Positions 10,134 through 20,805 are shown, numbered from the stretch's first letter. The stretch: 40,386 nucleotides of DNA from Sulfurospirillum sp. (GCA_026987955.1 JALSME010000100.1:1-40386), one strand, 5' to 3'. The notes: generated by a model not told the origin, from the sequence alone. Numbers and translations are program-made.

Positions 10134-11666
10134 ATGAAGAAAATAATAATGGGGCTAGCTACAGTTGCTCTACTATGTTCTGTCGGAAATGCTAAAACTT
10201 TAAAAGTTGGTTTGGCATCAGGTGCTTTAAGTATGGATCCATACGCTCACAATGAAACAGCAACAAATTCAATTCTTTCAAATATATTTGATGCTTTAAT
10301 ATCTTTTGATAAAGATATTAACACTCATCCAGGATTGGCAGTTTCGTGGACTAATCCTGAACCTACAGTGTGGATTATGAATCTAAGAAAGGGTGTTAAA
10401 TTTCACAATGGAAGTGATTTTAATGCAGATGATGTTGTTTTCTCTTTCAATAGAGTAAAAACATGGAATAAATCAGGCTTCAAAGGAAAAGTTAGTGCTA
10501 TAGATTCAGTTGAAAAAATAGATGACTATACTGTTAAGTTTATAACAAAAAAACCTTATCCTGTGTTTTTAAGAAAGCTAACATATGTAAATATATTAGA
10601 TAAAGAGACACTTGAGGGAAAAAGTGATCAGTGGATTGGACTAAATCCTATTGGAACAGGTCCATATAAACTCACTTCATGGAGTAAGGGTGATCATATA
10701 AAAATGGATGCAAATAAAGATTACTGGAGAGGTGTAGCAAAATTTGATAAAGTCCTTTTTAGACCATTAACAAATAATGCTACAAGGGTTGCAGCAATTC
10801 TTAGTAATGAAGTTGATATTATAAATAGAGTTCCTGTTGTTGATGTAAATAGAGTTAAAAATAACGATAAGTTAAATTTCTTTGTTCAGCCAGGATTGAG
10901 ATTGATATATTTGCAAATGGATCAAGATAGAGATAAATCTCCATACATTAAGTCTCATGACGGTAAGAATCCTCTAAAAGATGTTAGAGTAAGGAAAGCT
11001 ATATATTATGGTATAAATGAAGATGCAATTGTTAAGTATGTTATGAAGGGTTTTGCAAAACCTGCAGCTCAACTCAGTCCAAGTGCTGTATTTGGTTATG
11101 ACCCAAGCATAAAAAGACCATCATATAATCCAAAAAAAGCTAAAGCACTTCTTGCAGAAGCTGGCTATCCAAATGGTTTTGAAATTCAATTGGATTCACC
11201 AAACAACAGATATATTAACGATGCACAAATTGCTCAAGCAGTTGCTTCCTCTTTAGCAAAAATTGGTATAAAAGTAAAAGTTAATGCAACTCCAAAATCA
11301 ACATTCTTTAAAGAGACAGGAAAGCTAAATACAAGCTTTTTCTTAATCGGATGGGCAAGTAGTGATGGTGATGCTAGTTCAATCTTAGATGGTTGTGTTC
11401 ATACATATGATGCAGAGACAGGATATGGAAGATATAACAGAGGAAGATATTCTAATCCAAAAGTTGATGCTCTTATCGAAGAATCAGCTGGTATTATGGA
11501 TCCAAAGAAGCGTTTAGAGGTGCTTAGAGCTGCACAGAAACTAGCTATTGTTGATGATCAAAACTTCATACCTCTTCACTATCAAGTAGATATTTATGCA
11601 TCTAGCAAAGATATTCAATTTGAGACAAGAGTAGATAGCCGCATCTGGGCTTATGATATAAAATAA
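10134..11666 (+). CDS. dppA: peptide ABC transporter substrate-binding protein (SBP_bac_5, DppA-like)
   Basis: Signal peptide MKKIIMGLATVALLCSVGNAKT; family-5 motifs (PIGTGPYKLTSW, LKDVRVRKAIYYGINED). Start refined to the ATG after AAAAGGAG; the tracked ATG at 10083 lies just inside the promoter. Confidence 0.92.
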   Translation: MKKIIMGLATVALLCSVGNAKTLKVGLASGALSMDPYAHNETATNSILSNIFDALISFDKDINTHPGLAVSWTNPEPTVWIMNLRKGVKFHNGSDFNADDVVFSFNRVKTWNKSGFKGKVSAIDSVEKIDDYTVKFITKKPYPVFLRKLTYVNILDKETLEGKSDQWIGLNPIGTGPYKLTSWSKGDHIKMDANKDYWRGVAKFDKVLFRPLTNNATRVAAILSNEVDIINRVPVVDVNRVKNNDKLNFFVQPGLRLIYLQMDQDRDKSPYIKSHDGKNPLKDVRVRKAIYYGINEDAIVKYVMKGFAKPAAQLSPSAVFGYDPSIKRPSYNPKKAKALLAEAGYPNGFEIQLDSPNNRYINDAQIAQAVASSLAKIGIKVKVNATPKSTFFKETGKLNTSFFLIGWASSDGDASSILDGCVHTYDAETGYGRYNRGRYSNPKVDALIEESAGIMDPKKRLEVLRAAQKLAIVDDQNFIPLHYQVDIYASSKDIQFETRVDSRIWAYDIK

Positions 11667-11670
11667 AACA

Positions 11671-11697
11671 TAACCTCACTCTAAAAGAGTGAGGTTA
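11671..11697 (+). other. intra-operonic stem-loop (candidate mRNA stabiliser/attenuator)
   Basis: TAACCTCACTCT-aaa-AGAGTGAGGTTA, perfect 12-bp arms; no T-tract follows; between dppA and dppB. Confidence 0.8.
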
Positions 11698-11711
11698 CCC
11701 ATGGAAAAATT

Positions 11712-12662
11712 ATGACAAAATATATTTTAAATAGACTTTTTCACTCTGCCTTAGTAATGTTTACTATTAGCTTTATAGTATTTTTTATAATGTTTAAAGC
11801 TGGTGACCCTGTTGAGCTTATGCTTCCACCTGATGCAACTCAACAAGATGTAGTTGACATGAGAGCTGCCTTAGGGCTTGATAAATCGTTTATTGTGCAG
11901 TATCAAAAGTTTCTTGTTAATGTTTCAAAAGGAAATTTAGGAAATTCATTTATATATGGACAACCTGCATTAGATATTGTATTTGAAAGAATGCCTGCTA
12001 CTATGGAGTTAGCAGTTATTGCTATGTTTATATCGGTACTAGTAGGAATACCACTAGGTATTATCTCTTCTATAAAACCTAACTCTATATTAAGTAGGAT
12101 TATCATGTTTTTTTCTTTAGCAGGTATTTCAGTGCCTGTTTTTTGGACTGGTATGATACTCGTACTTATATTCTCTGTTATTTTAGGTGTTCTTCCTAGT
12201 TCTGGAAGAGGGGAGGTGTACCTGTTTACAAGTGCTTTTACATGGGATGGTATTAAGCATCTTATTATGCCAGTTGCAACTTTAGCCGTTTTTCAATTAG
12301 CTCTAATTTTAAGGCTAACAAGAACGGGTATGATGGAAGTTTTAATGCAAGATTATATTAAACTAGCAGCTGCAAAGGGAGTTCCTCGAAAAGTTATAGT
12401 TTACTATCATGCATTAAAAAATACACTTATTCCTTTAATAACAATTATCGGTATTCAGTTTGGACAATTAGTAGCCTTTACAATAGTTACAGAGACAATA
12501 TTTGCATGGCCAGGAACGGGAAAACTAATAATAGATTCTATACAAAATTTAGATAGACCAATAGTAGTTGCCTATTTACTAGTTATATCCTTTATTTTTG
12601 TAGCTATTAACTTTGTAGTAGATGTTTTATATACATTTGTAGATCCAAGAGTGAGGGTATGA
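11712..12662 (+). CDS. dppB: peptide ABC transporter permease DppB-like
   Basis: MTKYILNRLFHSALVMFTISFIVFFIM; C-terminal YTFVDPRVRV. Confidence 0.93.
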   Translation: MTKYILNRLFHSALVMFTISFIVFFIMFKAGDPVELMLPPDATQQDVVDMRAALGLDKSFIVQYQKFLVNVSKGNLGNSFIYGQPALDIVFERMPATMELAVIAMFISVLVGIPLGIISSIKPNSILSRIIMFFSLAGISVPVFWTGMILVLIFSVILGVLPSSGRGEVYLFTSAFTWDGIKHLIMPVATLAVFQLALILRLTRTGMMEVLMQDYIKLAAAKGVPRKVIVYYHALKNTLIPLITIIGIQFGQLVAFTIVTETIFAWPGTGKLIIDSIQNLDRPIVVAYLLVISFIFVAINFVVDVLYTFVDPRVRV

Positions 12663-13516
12663 TGAAACTATTTAAAAATAAGATATTAATAGAGTATTTT
12701 GAAGATAAGTTAGCAGCAGCAGGTCTTATTGTATTTTTAATACTTGCAATATTTGCAATTGCCCCATCACTATTTTCTTATCAAAATCCATATGATTTGA
12801 TGCAGCTATATTTGGAAAACAGTTTTCAAGCTCCAAATGCAAACTTTTGGTTAGGAACGGATGAGCAAGGAAGAGATATCTTCTCGGCAATCATGTATGG
12901 TCTTAGGGTTTCATTGTATGTTGGCTTTGCTAGTACTATTTTATCTGTTATTATCGGCTTTACACTTGGTTTAATATCTGGATATTATGGTGGATGGATT
13001 GATACTATTATTATGAGAATAGCTGATATTCAGCTCTCTTTTCCTGCAATTCTTATTGCTTTAATCATAATGGCACTATGGGGTGCTGGTGTTGGTAAAA
13101 TAATTATTGCAATCACAATTGTAAACTGGGTTTACTATGCAAGAACTGCAAGAGGTGTGGTGCTTAGTGAAAAAGAGAAGGATTATGCACAATCTGCAAA
13201 AGCATTGGGTATGAGTAATTTTTCTATAATATTTAAAGAAATTATGCCAAACACAACAGCTCCAATCATTGTAATTGCAACTGTAAGAATTGCAGTTGCA
13301 ATTATACTTGAAGCGACACTTAGCTTTTTAGGATTAGGTGTTCCTATAACTGAGCCATCATTAGGATCTCTCATATCCAATGGATATCAGGTTCTTTTTA
13401 GCGGTTATTGGTGGACTTCTGTTTTTCCAGGTATTGTTTTAATGATATTAATAATCTCTATAAACCTTATAGGTGATAGAACTAGAGATATAATGAATCC
13501 GAGGTTAAAAAGATAA
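12659..13516 (+). CDS. dppC: peptide ABC transporter permease DppC-like
   Basis: WLGTDEQGRDIFSAIMYGLRVSL; LSFLGLGVPITEPSLGSLISNG; C-terminal DRTRDIMNPRLKR. Confidence 0.93.
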   Translation: MMKLFKNKILIEYFEDKLAAAGLIVFLILAIFAIAPSLFSYQNPYDLMQLYLENSFQAPNANFWLGTDEQGRDIFSAIMYGLRVSLYVGFASTILSVIIGFTLGLISGYYGGWIDTIIMRIADIQLSFPAILIALIIMALWGAGVGKIIIAITIVNWVYYARTARGVVLSEKEKDYAQSAKALGMSNFSIIFKEIMPNTTAPIIVIATVRIAVAIILEATLSFLGLGVPITEPSLGSLISNGYQVLFSGYWWTSVFPGIVLMILIISINLIGDRTRDIMNPRLKR

Positions 13517-14472
13517 TGGCACTACTAGAAGTAAACAATTTACATACACATTTTTTTACAAGAAATGGGATTATTAAAGCCGTAGATGGTATTAGTTTTT
13601 CAATAGAAAAAGGTGAGATACTAGGTATAGTTGGAGAATCTGGAGCAGGAAAATCTATAACAGGGTTTTCTATGCTTGGACTTATCGACCAACCAGGTAA
13701 AATAGTCAGTGGAGAGATAATTTTTAATGGTGTGGACTTGGTGAAAAAAAGTGAAAAAGAGCTTCAAAAGATAAGAGGTAATGAGATAGCAATGATATTT
13801 CAAGACCCCCAAACTTCACTAAATCCTGTTATTAGTATTGGCGATCAACTTATGGAGGCAATACTCTATCATAATAAAAAAGCATCAAAAAAAGATGCTT
13901 ATAATGCTAGTGTAGATATATTGAAATTAGTTGGACTACCAGCAGCAGAAAAAAGGATGAAGAGTTATCCTCACCAACTCTCTGGTGGTATGAAACAAAG
14001 AGTAGTCATTGCAATGGCACTTCTAAACAATCCAAAATTGTTAGTTGCAGATGAGCCAACAACTGCACTTGATGTTACTATTCAGGCACAGATACTTTAT
14101 CTTATGAAAAAGCTTAGCAAGGATTTTGATTCTTCGTTGATTTTAATTACCCATGATATAGCAGTCGTTTCGCAGTTATGTGACAAGATAGCTGTAATGT
14201 ATGCTGGACGTATAGTTGAATATGGTAAAAAAGAGGATATTATATTCAACCCAAAACATCCTTACACAAAGGGCTTAATTGAATGCTTGCCGAAACTCAA
14301 TGATGACAAAGAGAGACTATATCAAATTCCAGGTATTATGCCATCACTTCTTTCTCTTCCTGAAGGATGCTATTTTAAGGACAGATGTGAGTTTGCAGAT
14401 AAAGAGTGCGATGTCTATCCTGATCAACAAGATATAGAGGGAAGGAGAATATTTTGTCACAAAGTGAAGTAA
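13516..14472 (+). CDS. dppD: peptide ABC transporter ATP-binding protein DppD-like
   Basis: [34 protein letters not shown]-terminal oligopeptide-transporter domain. Confidence 0.93.
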   Translation: MALLEVNNLHTHFFTRNGIIKAVDGISFSIEKGEILGIVGESGAGKSITGFSMLGLIDQPGKIVSGEIIFNGVDLVKKSEKELQKIRGNEIAMIFQDPQTSLNPVISIGDQLMEAILYHNKKASKKDAYNASVDILKLVGLPAAEKRMKSYPHQLSGGMKQRVVIAMALLNNPKLLVADEPTTALDVTIQAQILYLMKKLSKDFDSSLILITHDIAVVSQLCDKIAVMYAGRIVEYGKKEDIIFNPKHPYTKGLIECLPKLNDDKERLYQIPGIMPSLLSLPEGCYFKDRCEFADKECDVYPDQQDIEGRRIFCHKVK

Positions 14473-15431
14473 AATTACTAGAAGTTAAAAATGTAGAAAA
14501 AATCTTTTCTGTTAAAGTAGGTACATTTGAAAAAAAAGATCTTCATGCTTTAAATAAAGTAAGCTTTGATATTTTTAAGGGTAAGACTCTATCTTTAGTC
14601 GGTGAGAGTGGTTGTGGTAAAACAACTATTGGAAAGGTCATATTAGGACTTTATAAGGCGACAAATGGCTCTGTAATGTTTCAAGACAAAGATATAGCAC
14701 AATTATCCCCTATTAAAAGAGGCTCTATACAAAGTGATGTTCAGATGATTTTTCAAGATCCATATTCGTCTTTAAATCCTAGAAAAAAAATAAAAATTAT
14801 TTTGGAACAACCCTTAAAAATTCATACAAAAATGAATAAAAAAGAGAGATTAGAAACAATACTTTCTCTGTGTGATGATGTTGGAATTGATCATACTTAT
14901 TTGGAGAGATACCCTCACCAGTTTTCAGGAGGGCAAAGACAAAGAATAGCAATTGCACGAGCAATGGTACTAAAACCAAAACTTATTTTGGCAGACGAGC
15001 CCATATCGGCACTAGATGTGTCTATACAAGCACAAATCTTAAACTTAATGATGGATTTAAGAGAAAAATATAAAATGACAATGCTTTTTATAACTCATGA
15101 TATTAGTGTTGTAAAACATCTAAGTGATTATGTGGCTGTAATGTATTTAGGTGAGATTGTTGAATATGCTTCAAAAAAAGATTTATTTAAATCTCCACAG
15201 CATCCATATACAAAAATGCTATTTTCTACTGTTCCAGATATTCATACACCATTAATGACGGATAGTGTTTTAAAGACGGGAGAGATACAAAGTCCAATAG
15301 ATTTACCAACCGGATGTTTCTTTGCCAATAGATGTCCTTATAAAGATAGTTCGTGTGATGATAAGCATCCAGATTTGATTTCAATAGGCGATAATCACTT
15401 AGCAAGATGCCCTAAAATTGGTCAATTTTAA
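14454..15431 (+). CDS. dppF: peptide ABC transporter ATP-binding protein DppF-like
   Basis: [34 protein letters not shown]; overlaps the dppD 3' end. Confidence 0.93.
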   Translation: MSQSEVKLLEVKNVEKIFSVKVGTFEKKDLHALNKVSFDIFKGKTLSLVGESGCGKTTIGKVILGLYKATNGSVMFQDKDIAQLSPIKRGSIQSDVQMIFQDPYSSLNPRKKIKIILEQPLKIHTKMNKKERLETILSLCDDVGIDHTYLERYPHQFSGGQRQRIAIARAMVLKPKLILADEPISALDVSIQAQILNLMMDLREKYKMTMLFITHDISVVKHLSDYVAVMYLGEIVEYASKKDLFKSPQHPYTKMLFSTVPDIHTPLMTDSVLKTGEIQSPIDLPTGCFFANRCPYKDSSCDDKHPDLISIGDNHLARCPKIGQF

Positions 15432-15433
15432 AT

Positions 15434-16366
15434 TTGAAAAAAAATAATATAGACTATGAAAAGGTATTAAAAGAGATAGAAAAAGAGGTTTTGCCTTTTA
15501 TGTGTGATGGAGAAGTTGCAAGCTACATTGCACCACTAGCAGGTGTTAATCCTAATCAATTTGCTATGAGTTTGCAGTTTTTAGATGGAAGGGAATATCA
15601 CAAAGGTGCGAGCCAAAAGAAATTCTCAATTCAAAGTATTTCTAAAGTTTTTAGTTTTGCACATATTATGAAGCTATATAAAGGTGATTTGCAAAATCGT
15701 TTGGGGCTAGAGCCATCTGGCAATCCATTTAATTCTTTGGTCTTATTAGAGTATGAAAATGGAGTTCCAAGAAATCCATTTATAAATGCAGGAGCTATAG
15801 TTGTAGCAGATATGCTGATTAGTTATTACAAGAACAATACATTTGATAAGGTTTTAGAGCATATTAGGCTTGTTGGCGATACTCTTAATGTTGATTTTGA
15901 CAATGGGCTATATCAGTGTGAAAAAATCAGTGGGTATAGAAACTATTCAATGGTAAATATGATGAAAAGCTTTGGTAATATCAAAAATAGTATAGATGAT
16001 GTTATGAGTCTCTATTTTAAACTTTGTTCTATAGAAATGAATACAAAAGAGTTATGCAGAACAATGCTTTTTTTAGCGAACCACGGAGTTAATCCAATTA
16101 CAAAAGATGTTTTTTTGACTTCTTCTCAAGCAAAAAGGGTTAATGCACTTATGCTTACATGTGGACATTATGATGCTTCAGGAGATTTTGCCTATAGAGT
16201 TGGAATCCCTGCTAAAAGCGGAGTAGGAGGAGGTATTGTGGCTATAATACCTGGCTTGATGTCACTTTGTGTCTATTCTCCAAGACTTAATAAAAAAGGT
16301 AATTCTTTAGTTGGAACTAAGGCTTTAGAGCTATTTACAACAAAAACTGGATTGTCTATTTTTTAG
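15434..16366 (+). CDS. glsA: glutaminase
   Basis: YIAPLAGVNPNQFAMSLQFLDG, FSIQSISKVF, NPFINAGAIVV, PAKSGVGGGIVAIIPG; TTG start 2 nt after the dppF stop. Confidence 0.93.
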   Translation: MKKNNIDYEKVLKEIEKEVLPFMCDGEVASYIAPLAGVNPNQFAMSLQFLDGREYHKGASQKKFSIQSISKVFSFAHIMKLYKGDLQNRLGLEPSGNPFNSLVLLEYENGVPRNPFINAGAIVVADMLISYYKNNTFDKVLEHIRLVGDTLNVDFDNGLYQCEKISGYRNYSMVNMMKSFGNIKNSIDDVMSLYFKLCSIEMNTKELCRTMLFLANHGVNPITKDVFLTSSQAKRVNALMLTCGHYDASGDFAYRVGIPAKSGVGGGIVAIIPGLMSLCVYSPRLNKKGNSLVGTKALELFTTKTGLSIF

Positions 16367-16379
16367 GTATAAATAGAGC

Positions 16380-17381
16380 TTAAATTACAAAGTATTTATG
16401 AGCTTCTTCTCTTGTTGGAAGTGGAGTAGTTTTTAATATTTTTTCTCCCATATGTACACTGTATTGCGTTGATATGTCTGTTTTGGCAAATGTAAGCACA
16501 ATTCTAGCTGCTAAATTGAAGTCTTCTTCATCGGCACTATTAGATAGCAGGGCAAATGGTCCTGGTATTTCATCGGCCTTAATTTTTATATATTTATGGT
16601 TTATAGCTTTTTCAAGTAGTTCATTTTCATTTTTATCTCTTCCAATAACAAGTTTTGATCCATTTGGTAGTCTTAGATGTCTTCCATTTTTTAGTACATC
16701 TATATCCTCAACTTCAAGATCATTATGCTCAATAAATTCACGCATTTTTTTTGTAAAGTTGATGTCTGTTAGAAGACACCCACCACCAGGACTTTGAAAA
16801 TTCTCCCAGCCAAATTCTGCTGCAAGTCTTAGTTGTACCTCTCTACTTCTTCCACTAATATCAAGTAGTTTCTCTCTATCAACCCAGCCCTCTCTTTCTG
16901 GTTTTGTAATTTCCATATTTTTTGCACACATTGGACGAAGGATTAAGTCCTCTTCATCAAGAGCTAGTTTCTTTACAAGCCCAAGAGCTTCTGAGCGCTG
17001 ACTCATTGGGCGTTGACCAAGCACTTCACCTGTTACCATAAAATCTGCATCTAGTTCCGTTAAGTACTCCTTGGCAATACGAAACATAAAGCCATGGCAG
17101 TCAATACAAGGATTAAAATGTTTTCCATAGCCATATTTTGGATTGAAAAGTACTTTTTTCAAGTAATCATCTCGCACATCTAAAACTAAAAATTTTGCTC
17201 CCGCAAGTTCTGCTCTCTCTCTCATAATATCACTTACATCAGTTCTGCTTCCAAACCCTATATTCATATTGATTGCAGTTACTTTTATACCCTGCATTGT
17301 CATGAGTTTAATTGCAATCATACTATCAAGTCCACCGCTGAAAAGTGCTAATGCATGGTATTGTTTTTTATTGTCTTTCAT
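16380..17381 (-). CDS. PP-loop ATP pyrophosphatase with C-terminal NFACT-R/DUF814-like domain (predicted tRNA thiolation-type enzyme)
   Basis: PP-loop ALFSGGLDSMIA; CIDCH; SPGGGCLLTD; C-terminal NGRHLRLPNGSKLVIGRDKNENE. Confidence 0.8.
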   Translation of the reverse strand: MKDNKKQYHALALFSGGLDSMIAIKLMTMQGIKVTAINMNIGFGSRTDVSDIMRERAELAGAKFLVLDVRDDYLKKVLFNPKYGYGKHFNPCIDCHGFMFRIAKEYLTELDADFMVTGEVLGQRPMSQRSEALGLVKKLALDEEDLILRPMCAKNMEITKPEREGWVDREKLLDISGRSREVQLRLAAEFGWENFQSPGGGCLLTDINFTKKMREFIEHNDLEVEDIDVLKNGRHLRLPNGSKLVIGRDKNENELLEKAINHKYIKIKADEIPGPFALLSNSADEEDFNLAARIVLTFAKTDISTQYSVHMGEKILKTTPLPTREEAHKYFVI

Positions 17382-19014
17382 ATTTTACTAATTTTCCTTG
17401 TTTTAATTTAAATATCTTTTCTTGAATTTTTCGTATCAAAAAACTCTTGTTTTTATAGTCCTGATTAGAACTTTTTACTTTTGCAAGCTCAGAGTTATAA
17501 AAGCTTGCCAAAAAGTTAATCATAGATGCATTTAGTTCATCTTCGTCATAGACTTTAATATCATCTCTAAGAAGAATTTTTCTTAAACTTGGGTGATCAA
17601 TATGGTTGTTTAAGATAGCAAGTAGCTCCATATTATGAGTTTTAAACATACTAGCATCTATTGTATCTAAAACCATATCAATAAACTTGGGCTTTGTCAA
17701 TAAGGTCTTAATAATAGTAAGCTCCAAAGTATCTTCAAACACTCTTTTTTGACCTCTTAATCTATTTGATTGATGAGTCTGTACTTTCACTAGATTTTGG
17801 TTTATATTTAGTATTCCTGAGAGAACACCACTATAACTTCCAGCAATGGAGCTAGGCAGAGTTTTTAGATAGCTACTTCCTTCTTCTAGTGCTTTTTGTT
17901 TGTCTTGTGGATTGTGTAAGTCATATTTTTTAACTAATTTTTCAATGGTAAATTCAATAAAAGGTTGTGGATTTAAAAATAGTTTATTTAGCTTTTCGCT
18001 CTGCCCATTTTGCACCATATCGGCAGGATCCATTCCTTGTCCAAAAAGAACAACTCCACCGTCTATACCAGTTTGACTTAGCATTGTTGATGCTTTTAAT
18101 GCAGCGTTTATACCTGCACTATCACCATCATATGCTAAAATTACCTTTGGATTTCCTCTGCTAATTAGCGGTATATGCTCTTTTGTAAGAGCGGTACCAA
18201 GAGTAGCAACTGCATTTGTAAATCCAGCTTGATGGAGCATAATTACATCAAGATATCCCTCTGTAACTATAATTGCTCTATTTTGATATATGCTGTCTTT
18301 TGCAAAATTGTAACCATATAGTAGGTAAGATTTATTAAAAAGTTTTGTCTGAGGAGAGTTGACATATTTGGCTTGGTGTCCTGTAATGGTTCTGCCTCCA
18401 AAACCTACTATTTTTCCACTTGCACTTCTAATTGGAAATGTGATTCTTTCAATGAATCTTGCAAAGTTTCTACCATTTTCACCAATACCAGCTACTCCAG
18501 CTTCCACTGCTTCACTAATACTATATCCATTTGAGCTTAAAAAGTTAAGGTTTTCGGATGAGCTAGGTGCATAACCTAGCTCAAATTTTTCTATACTAGC
18601 ATCTCCTATGCCTCTTGTTTTTATATAATCAATAGCACTCTTTTTTAAAGCTAAGTTTTTTTTAAAAAAATTATTAATATTCTCAAGTAGTTTTCTGTCT
18701 TCTTTAATTTTACCATCATTAGAGGTATAATCAAGTGAAAAATTGTACATTGATGCAAGTTTTTCTATACTTTCTGGGTAGCTTAGCTTTTCATATTCCA
18801 TGACAAATTTAATACAATCTCCACCAGCTCCACAACTAAAGCAGTGATATATCTGTTTTGATGGACTTACAACTAAGCTTGGATTGCTATCATCATGAAA
18901 AGGACAAACACACTTCCAGTTTGCACCATTTTTTTTGAGCTCCAAGTAGTTTCCTACTACATCAACAATATCAAGGCGTGATTTGAGATTTTCTATCGAA
19001 TTATTATCTATCAT
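17368..19014 (-). CDS. dnaG: DNA primase
   Basis: CHC2 zinc finger CPFHDDSNPSLVVSPSKQIYHCFSCGAGGD; TOPRIM VTEGYLDVI and AYDGDSAG. Start refined to MIDNNS. Confidence 0.96.
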   Translation of the reverse strand: MIDNNSIENLKSRLDIVDVVGNYLELKKNGANWKCVCPFHDDSNPSLVVSPSKQIYHCFSCGAGGDCIKFVMEYEKLSYPESIEKLASMYNFSLDYTSNDGKIKEDRKLLENINNFFKKNLALKKSAIDYIKTRGIGDASIEKFELGYAPSSSENLNFLSSNGYSISEAVEAGVAGIGENGRNFARFIERITFPIRSASGKIVGFGGRTITGHQAKYVNSPQTKLFNKSYLLYGYNFAKDSIYQNRAIIVTEGYLDVIMLHQAGFTNAVATLGTALTKEHIPLISRGNPKVILAYDGDSAGINAALKASTMLSQTGIDGGVVLFGQGMDPADMVQNGQSEKLNKLFLNPQPFIEFTIEKLVKKYDLHNPQDKQKALEEGSSYLKTLPSSIAGSYSGVLSGILNINQNLVKVQTHQSNRLRGQKRVFEDTLELTIIKTLLTKPKFIDMVLDTIDASMFKTHNMELLAILNNHIDHPSLRKILLRDDIKVYDEDELNASMINFLASFYNSELAKVKSSNQDYKNKSFLIRKIQEKIFKLKQGKLVKYERQ

Positions 19015-19069
19015 AAAGCTATTATACAAAATTCGCTATAATAATCTCCTTTACACAACGGAGGTATTT

Positions 19070-20113
19070 ATGGGTAGTATGTTTTTAGAGTATCGAGACC
19101 CAATGGTTGGTATTATTATTCTTTTTGCTACTATATTTGTAATCTCATTTGTAAACTATTGGTGGGGTGCATATAAAAGCAAAGAGGAAAAAGCTGGCAT
19201 AGAAGATTTTATTAAAAGATTTGAAATAGTAAGTGATGAGAGCGAATTTAAATCACTTTTAAAAGATAAAACAATCCCACTAGAATCATTGGTTTTATTG
19301 GCACACGGCTATGCAAAGAGTGGAAATTTTGAAAAGGCCATAGGACTATATCTCTTAGCATTAGATAGGACTAAACACAGGGAAGAGAAAAAATATATAT
19401 TAAGTGAGCTTGGAAAAACCTATTTTAATGCTGGTTTTTTAAGAAGAAGTTGTGAAATATTTTTAGATTCATTAAAACTTCATCCAAGAAATGAAGAGTC
19501 TTTAAAATATTTAAGTGTAAGTTATGAAAAACTAAAAGAGTATGATAGGGCAATAGAGGTTTTAGATTCTCTTGAGGAGCTTGGTGCAAAAGTAACAAAA
19601 CAGAGAGACTACCTTACTGTTTTATCAATTAAATATGATTATAAGTTGAGTGACAAAGAGAAACTCAAAAAGATGATTAAAATGATAGATAAAGCACCAT
19701 TTGTAGAGAGAAAAGTATTTGAGTTTTGGCAGATTACAAGGGCAGAAGTAGATATTGAACTTTTTGAGACATTTAATCATAAAAGACTTTTAGATCTTTT
19801 ATGGATGTCAGATCCAGATTGGTTTGATATCTCTACATGTAAAGCACCCTTGCTTAAAGAGATAAGCTCTGCAAAAGGTCTTTTAAATGAGAAAATAGAG
19901 CATTATGAATATTTTGAGTTAGAGGTCTTATCAAAACTTAGCTCAGTTGGATATGAAAAAGCGGGTTTGAACTTTGAGTACATATGTGATGATTGTAAGA
20001 GTAGCTTCCCTGTACACTCTCACAGGTGTCCAAACTGTCAAGCAATTGCAAGTGAACATATTGAGCCAGTTTTATCAAAATCGAGCTATCAAGATAGTGT
20101 ATCATTTCAATAA
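19070..20113 (+). CDS. TM-anchored TPR protein with C-terminal zinc ribbon (LapB/YciM-like architecture)
   Basis: N-terminal TM, TPR-like helices, C-terminal [21 protein letters not shown] at 19070 follows GGAGG. Confidence 0.72.
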   Translation: MGSMFLEYRDPMVGIIILFATIFVISFVNYWWGAYKSKEEKAGIEDFIKRFEIVSDESEFKSLLKDKTIPLESLVLLAHGYAKSGNFEKAIGLYLLALDRTKHREEKKYILSELGKTYFNAGFLRRSCEIFLDSLKLHPRNEESLKYLSVSYEKLKEYDRAIEVLDSLEELGAKVTKQRDYLTVLSIKYDYKLSDKEKLKKMIKMIDKAPFVERKVFEFWQITRAEVDIELFETFNHKRLLDLLWMSDPDWFDISTCKAPLLKEISSAKGLLNEKIEHYEYFELEVLSKLSSVGYEKAGLNFEYICDDCKSSFPVHSHRCPNCQAIASEHIEPVLSKSSYQDSVSFQ

Positions 20114-20124
20114 AGGAGAAAAAA

Positions 20125-20805
20125 TTGAGTAAATCATTAGAAAATTTACAAAAGCGTCTGGGTTATCAGTTTGAAAATCAAAACCTGATAATCGAGGCAC
20201 TTACGCATAAGAGTTATAAAAAACCTTATAACAATGAGAGGTTAGAGTTTTTAGGGGACGCAGTACTTGACTTAATCATAGGTGAGTATCTGTTTTTTAA
20301 GTTTCAAAATGTTCCAGAAGGAGATCTTTCGAAACTTAGAGCCTCTTTGGTTAATGAAAAGGGATTTGAAAAATTGTCCCGTATTTTAAAGCTTGGGGAG
20401 TGCATATACCTTTCAACTGCTGAAGAAAACAATAAGGGAAGAGAGAAACCTTCTCTTCTTTCTAATGCCTTTGAGGCCGTTGTTGGGGCATTATACCTTG
20501 AAGCTGGACTAGAAAGAACTAAATCAATTGTGATTCCTATTTTGGAGTCGGCATATGCTAAAATAGACCTTGAGAGCATATTTAGAGATTATAAAACAAC
20601 ATTGCAAGAGTATACTCAAGCCCATCAAGGCATAACTCCTGAGTACATTATGGAGCGCTCTTTTGGTCCTGATCACAAAAAAGAGTTTGAGATTTCTGTT
20701 AATATACATGGCAAACAGATATCAAAAGCCCTTGGAAAGAGTAAAAAAGAGGCTCAACAAAATGCAGCTCAAATTGCACTAAAAATATTAAGCAAGGGTA
20801 ACTAA
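20125..20805 (+). CDS. rnc: ribonuclease III
   Basis: [17 protein letters not shown]-terminal ds[23 protein letters not shown]. Confidence 0.97.
   Translation: MSKSLENLQKRLGYQFENQNLIIEALTHKSYKKPYNNERLEFLGDAVLDLIIGEYLFFKFQNVPEGDLSKLRASLVNEKGFEKLSRILKLGECIYLSTAEENNKGREKPSLLSNAFEAVVGALYLEAGLERTKSIVIPILESAYAKIDLESIFRDYKTTLQEYTQAHQGITPEYIMERSFGPDHKKEFEISVNIHGKQISKALGKSKKEAQQNAAQIALKILSKGN

Noticed and set aside
13516-15431. dppD and dppF as a recent gene duplication
   Set aside because: Paired, divergent DppD/DppF ATPases are the standard composition of this transporter family.
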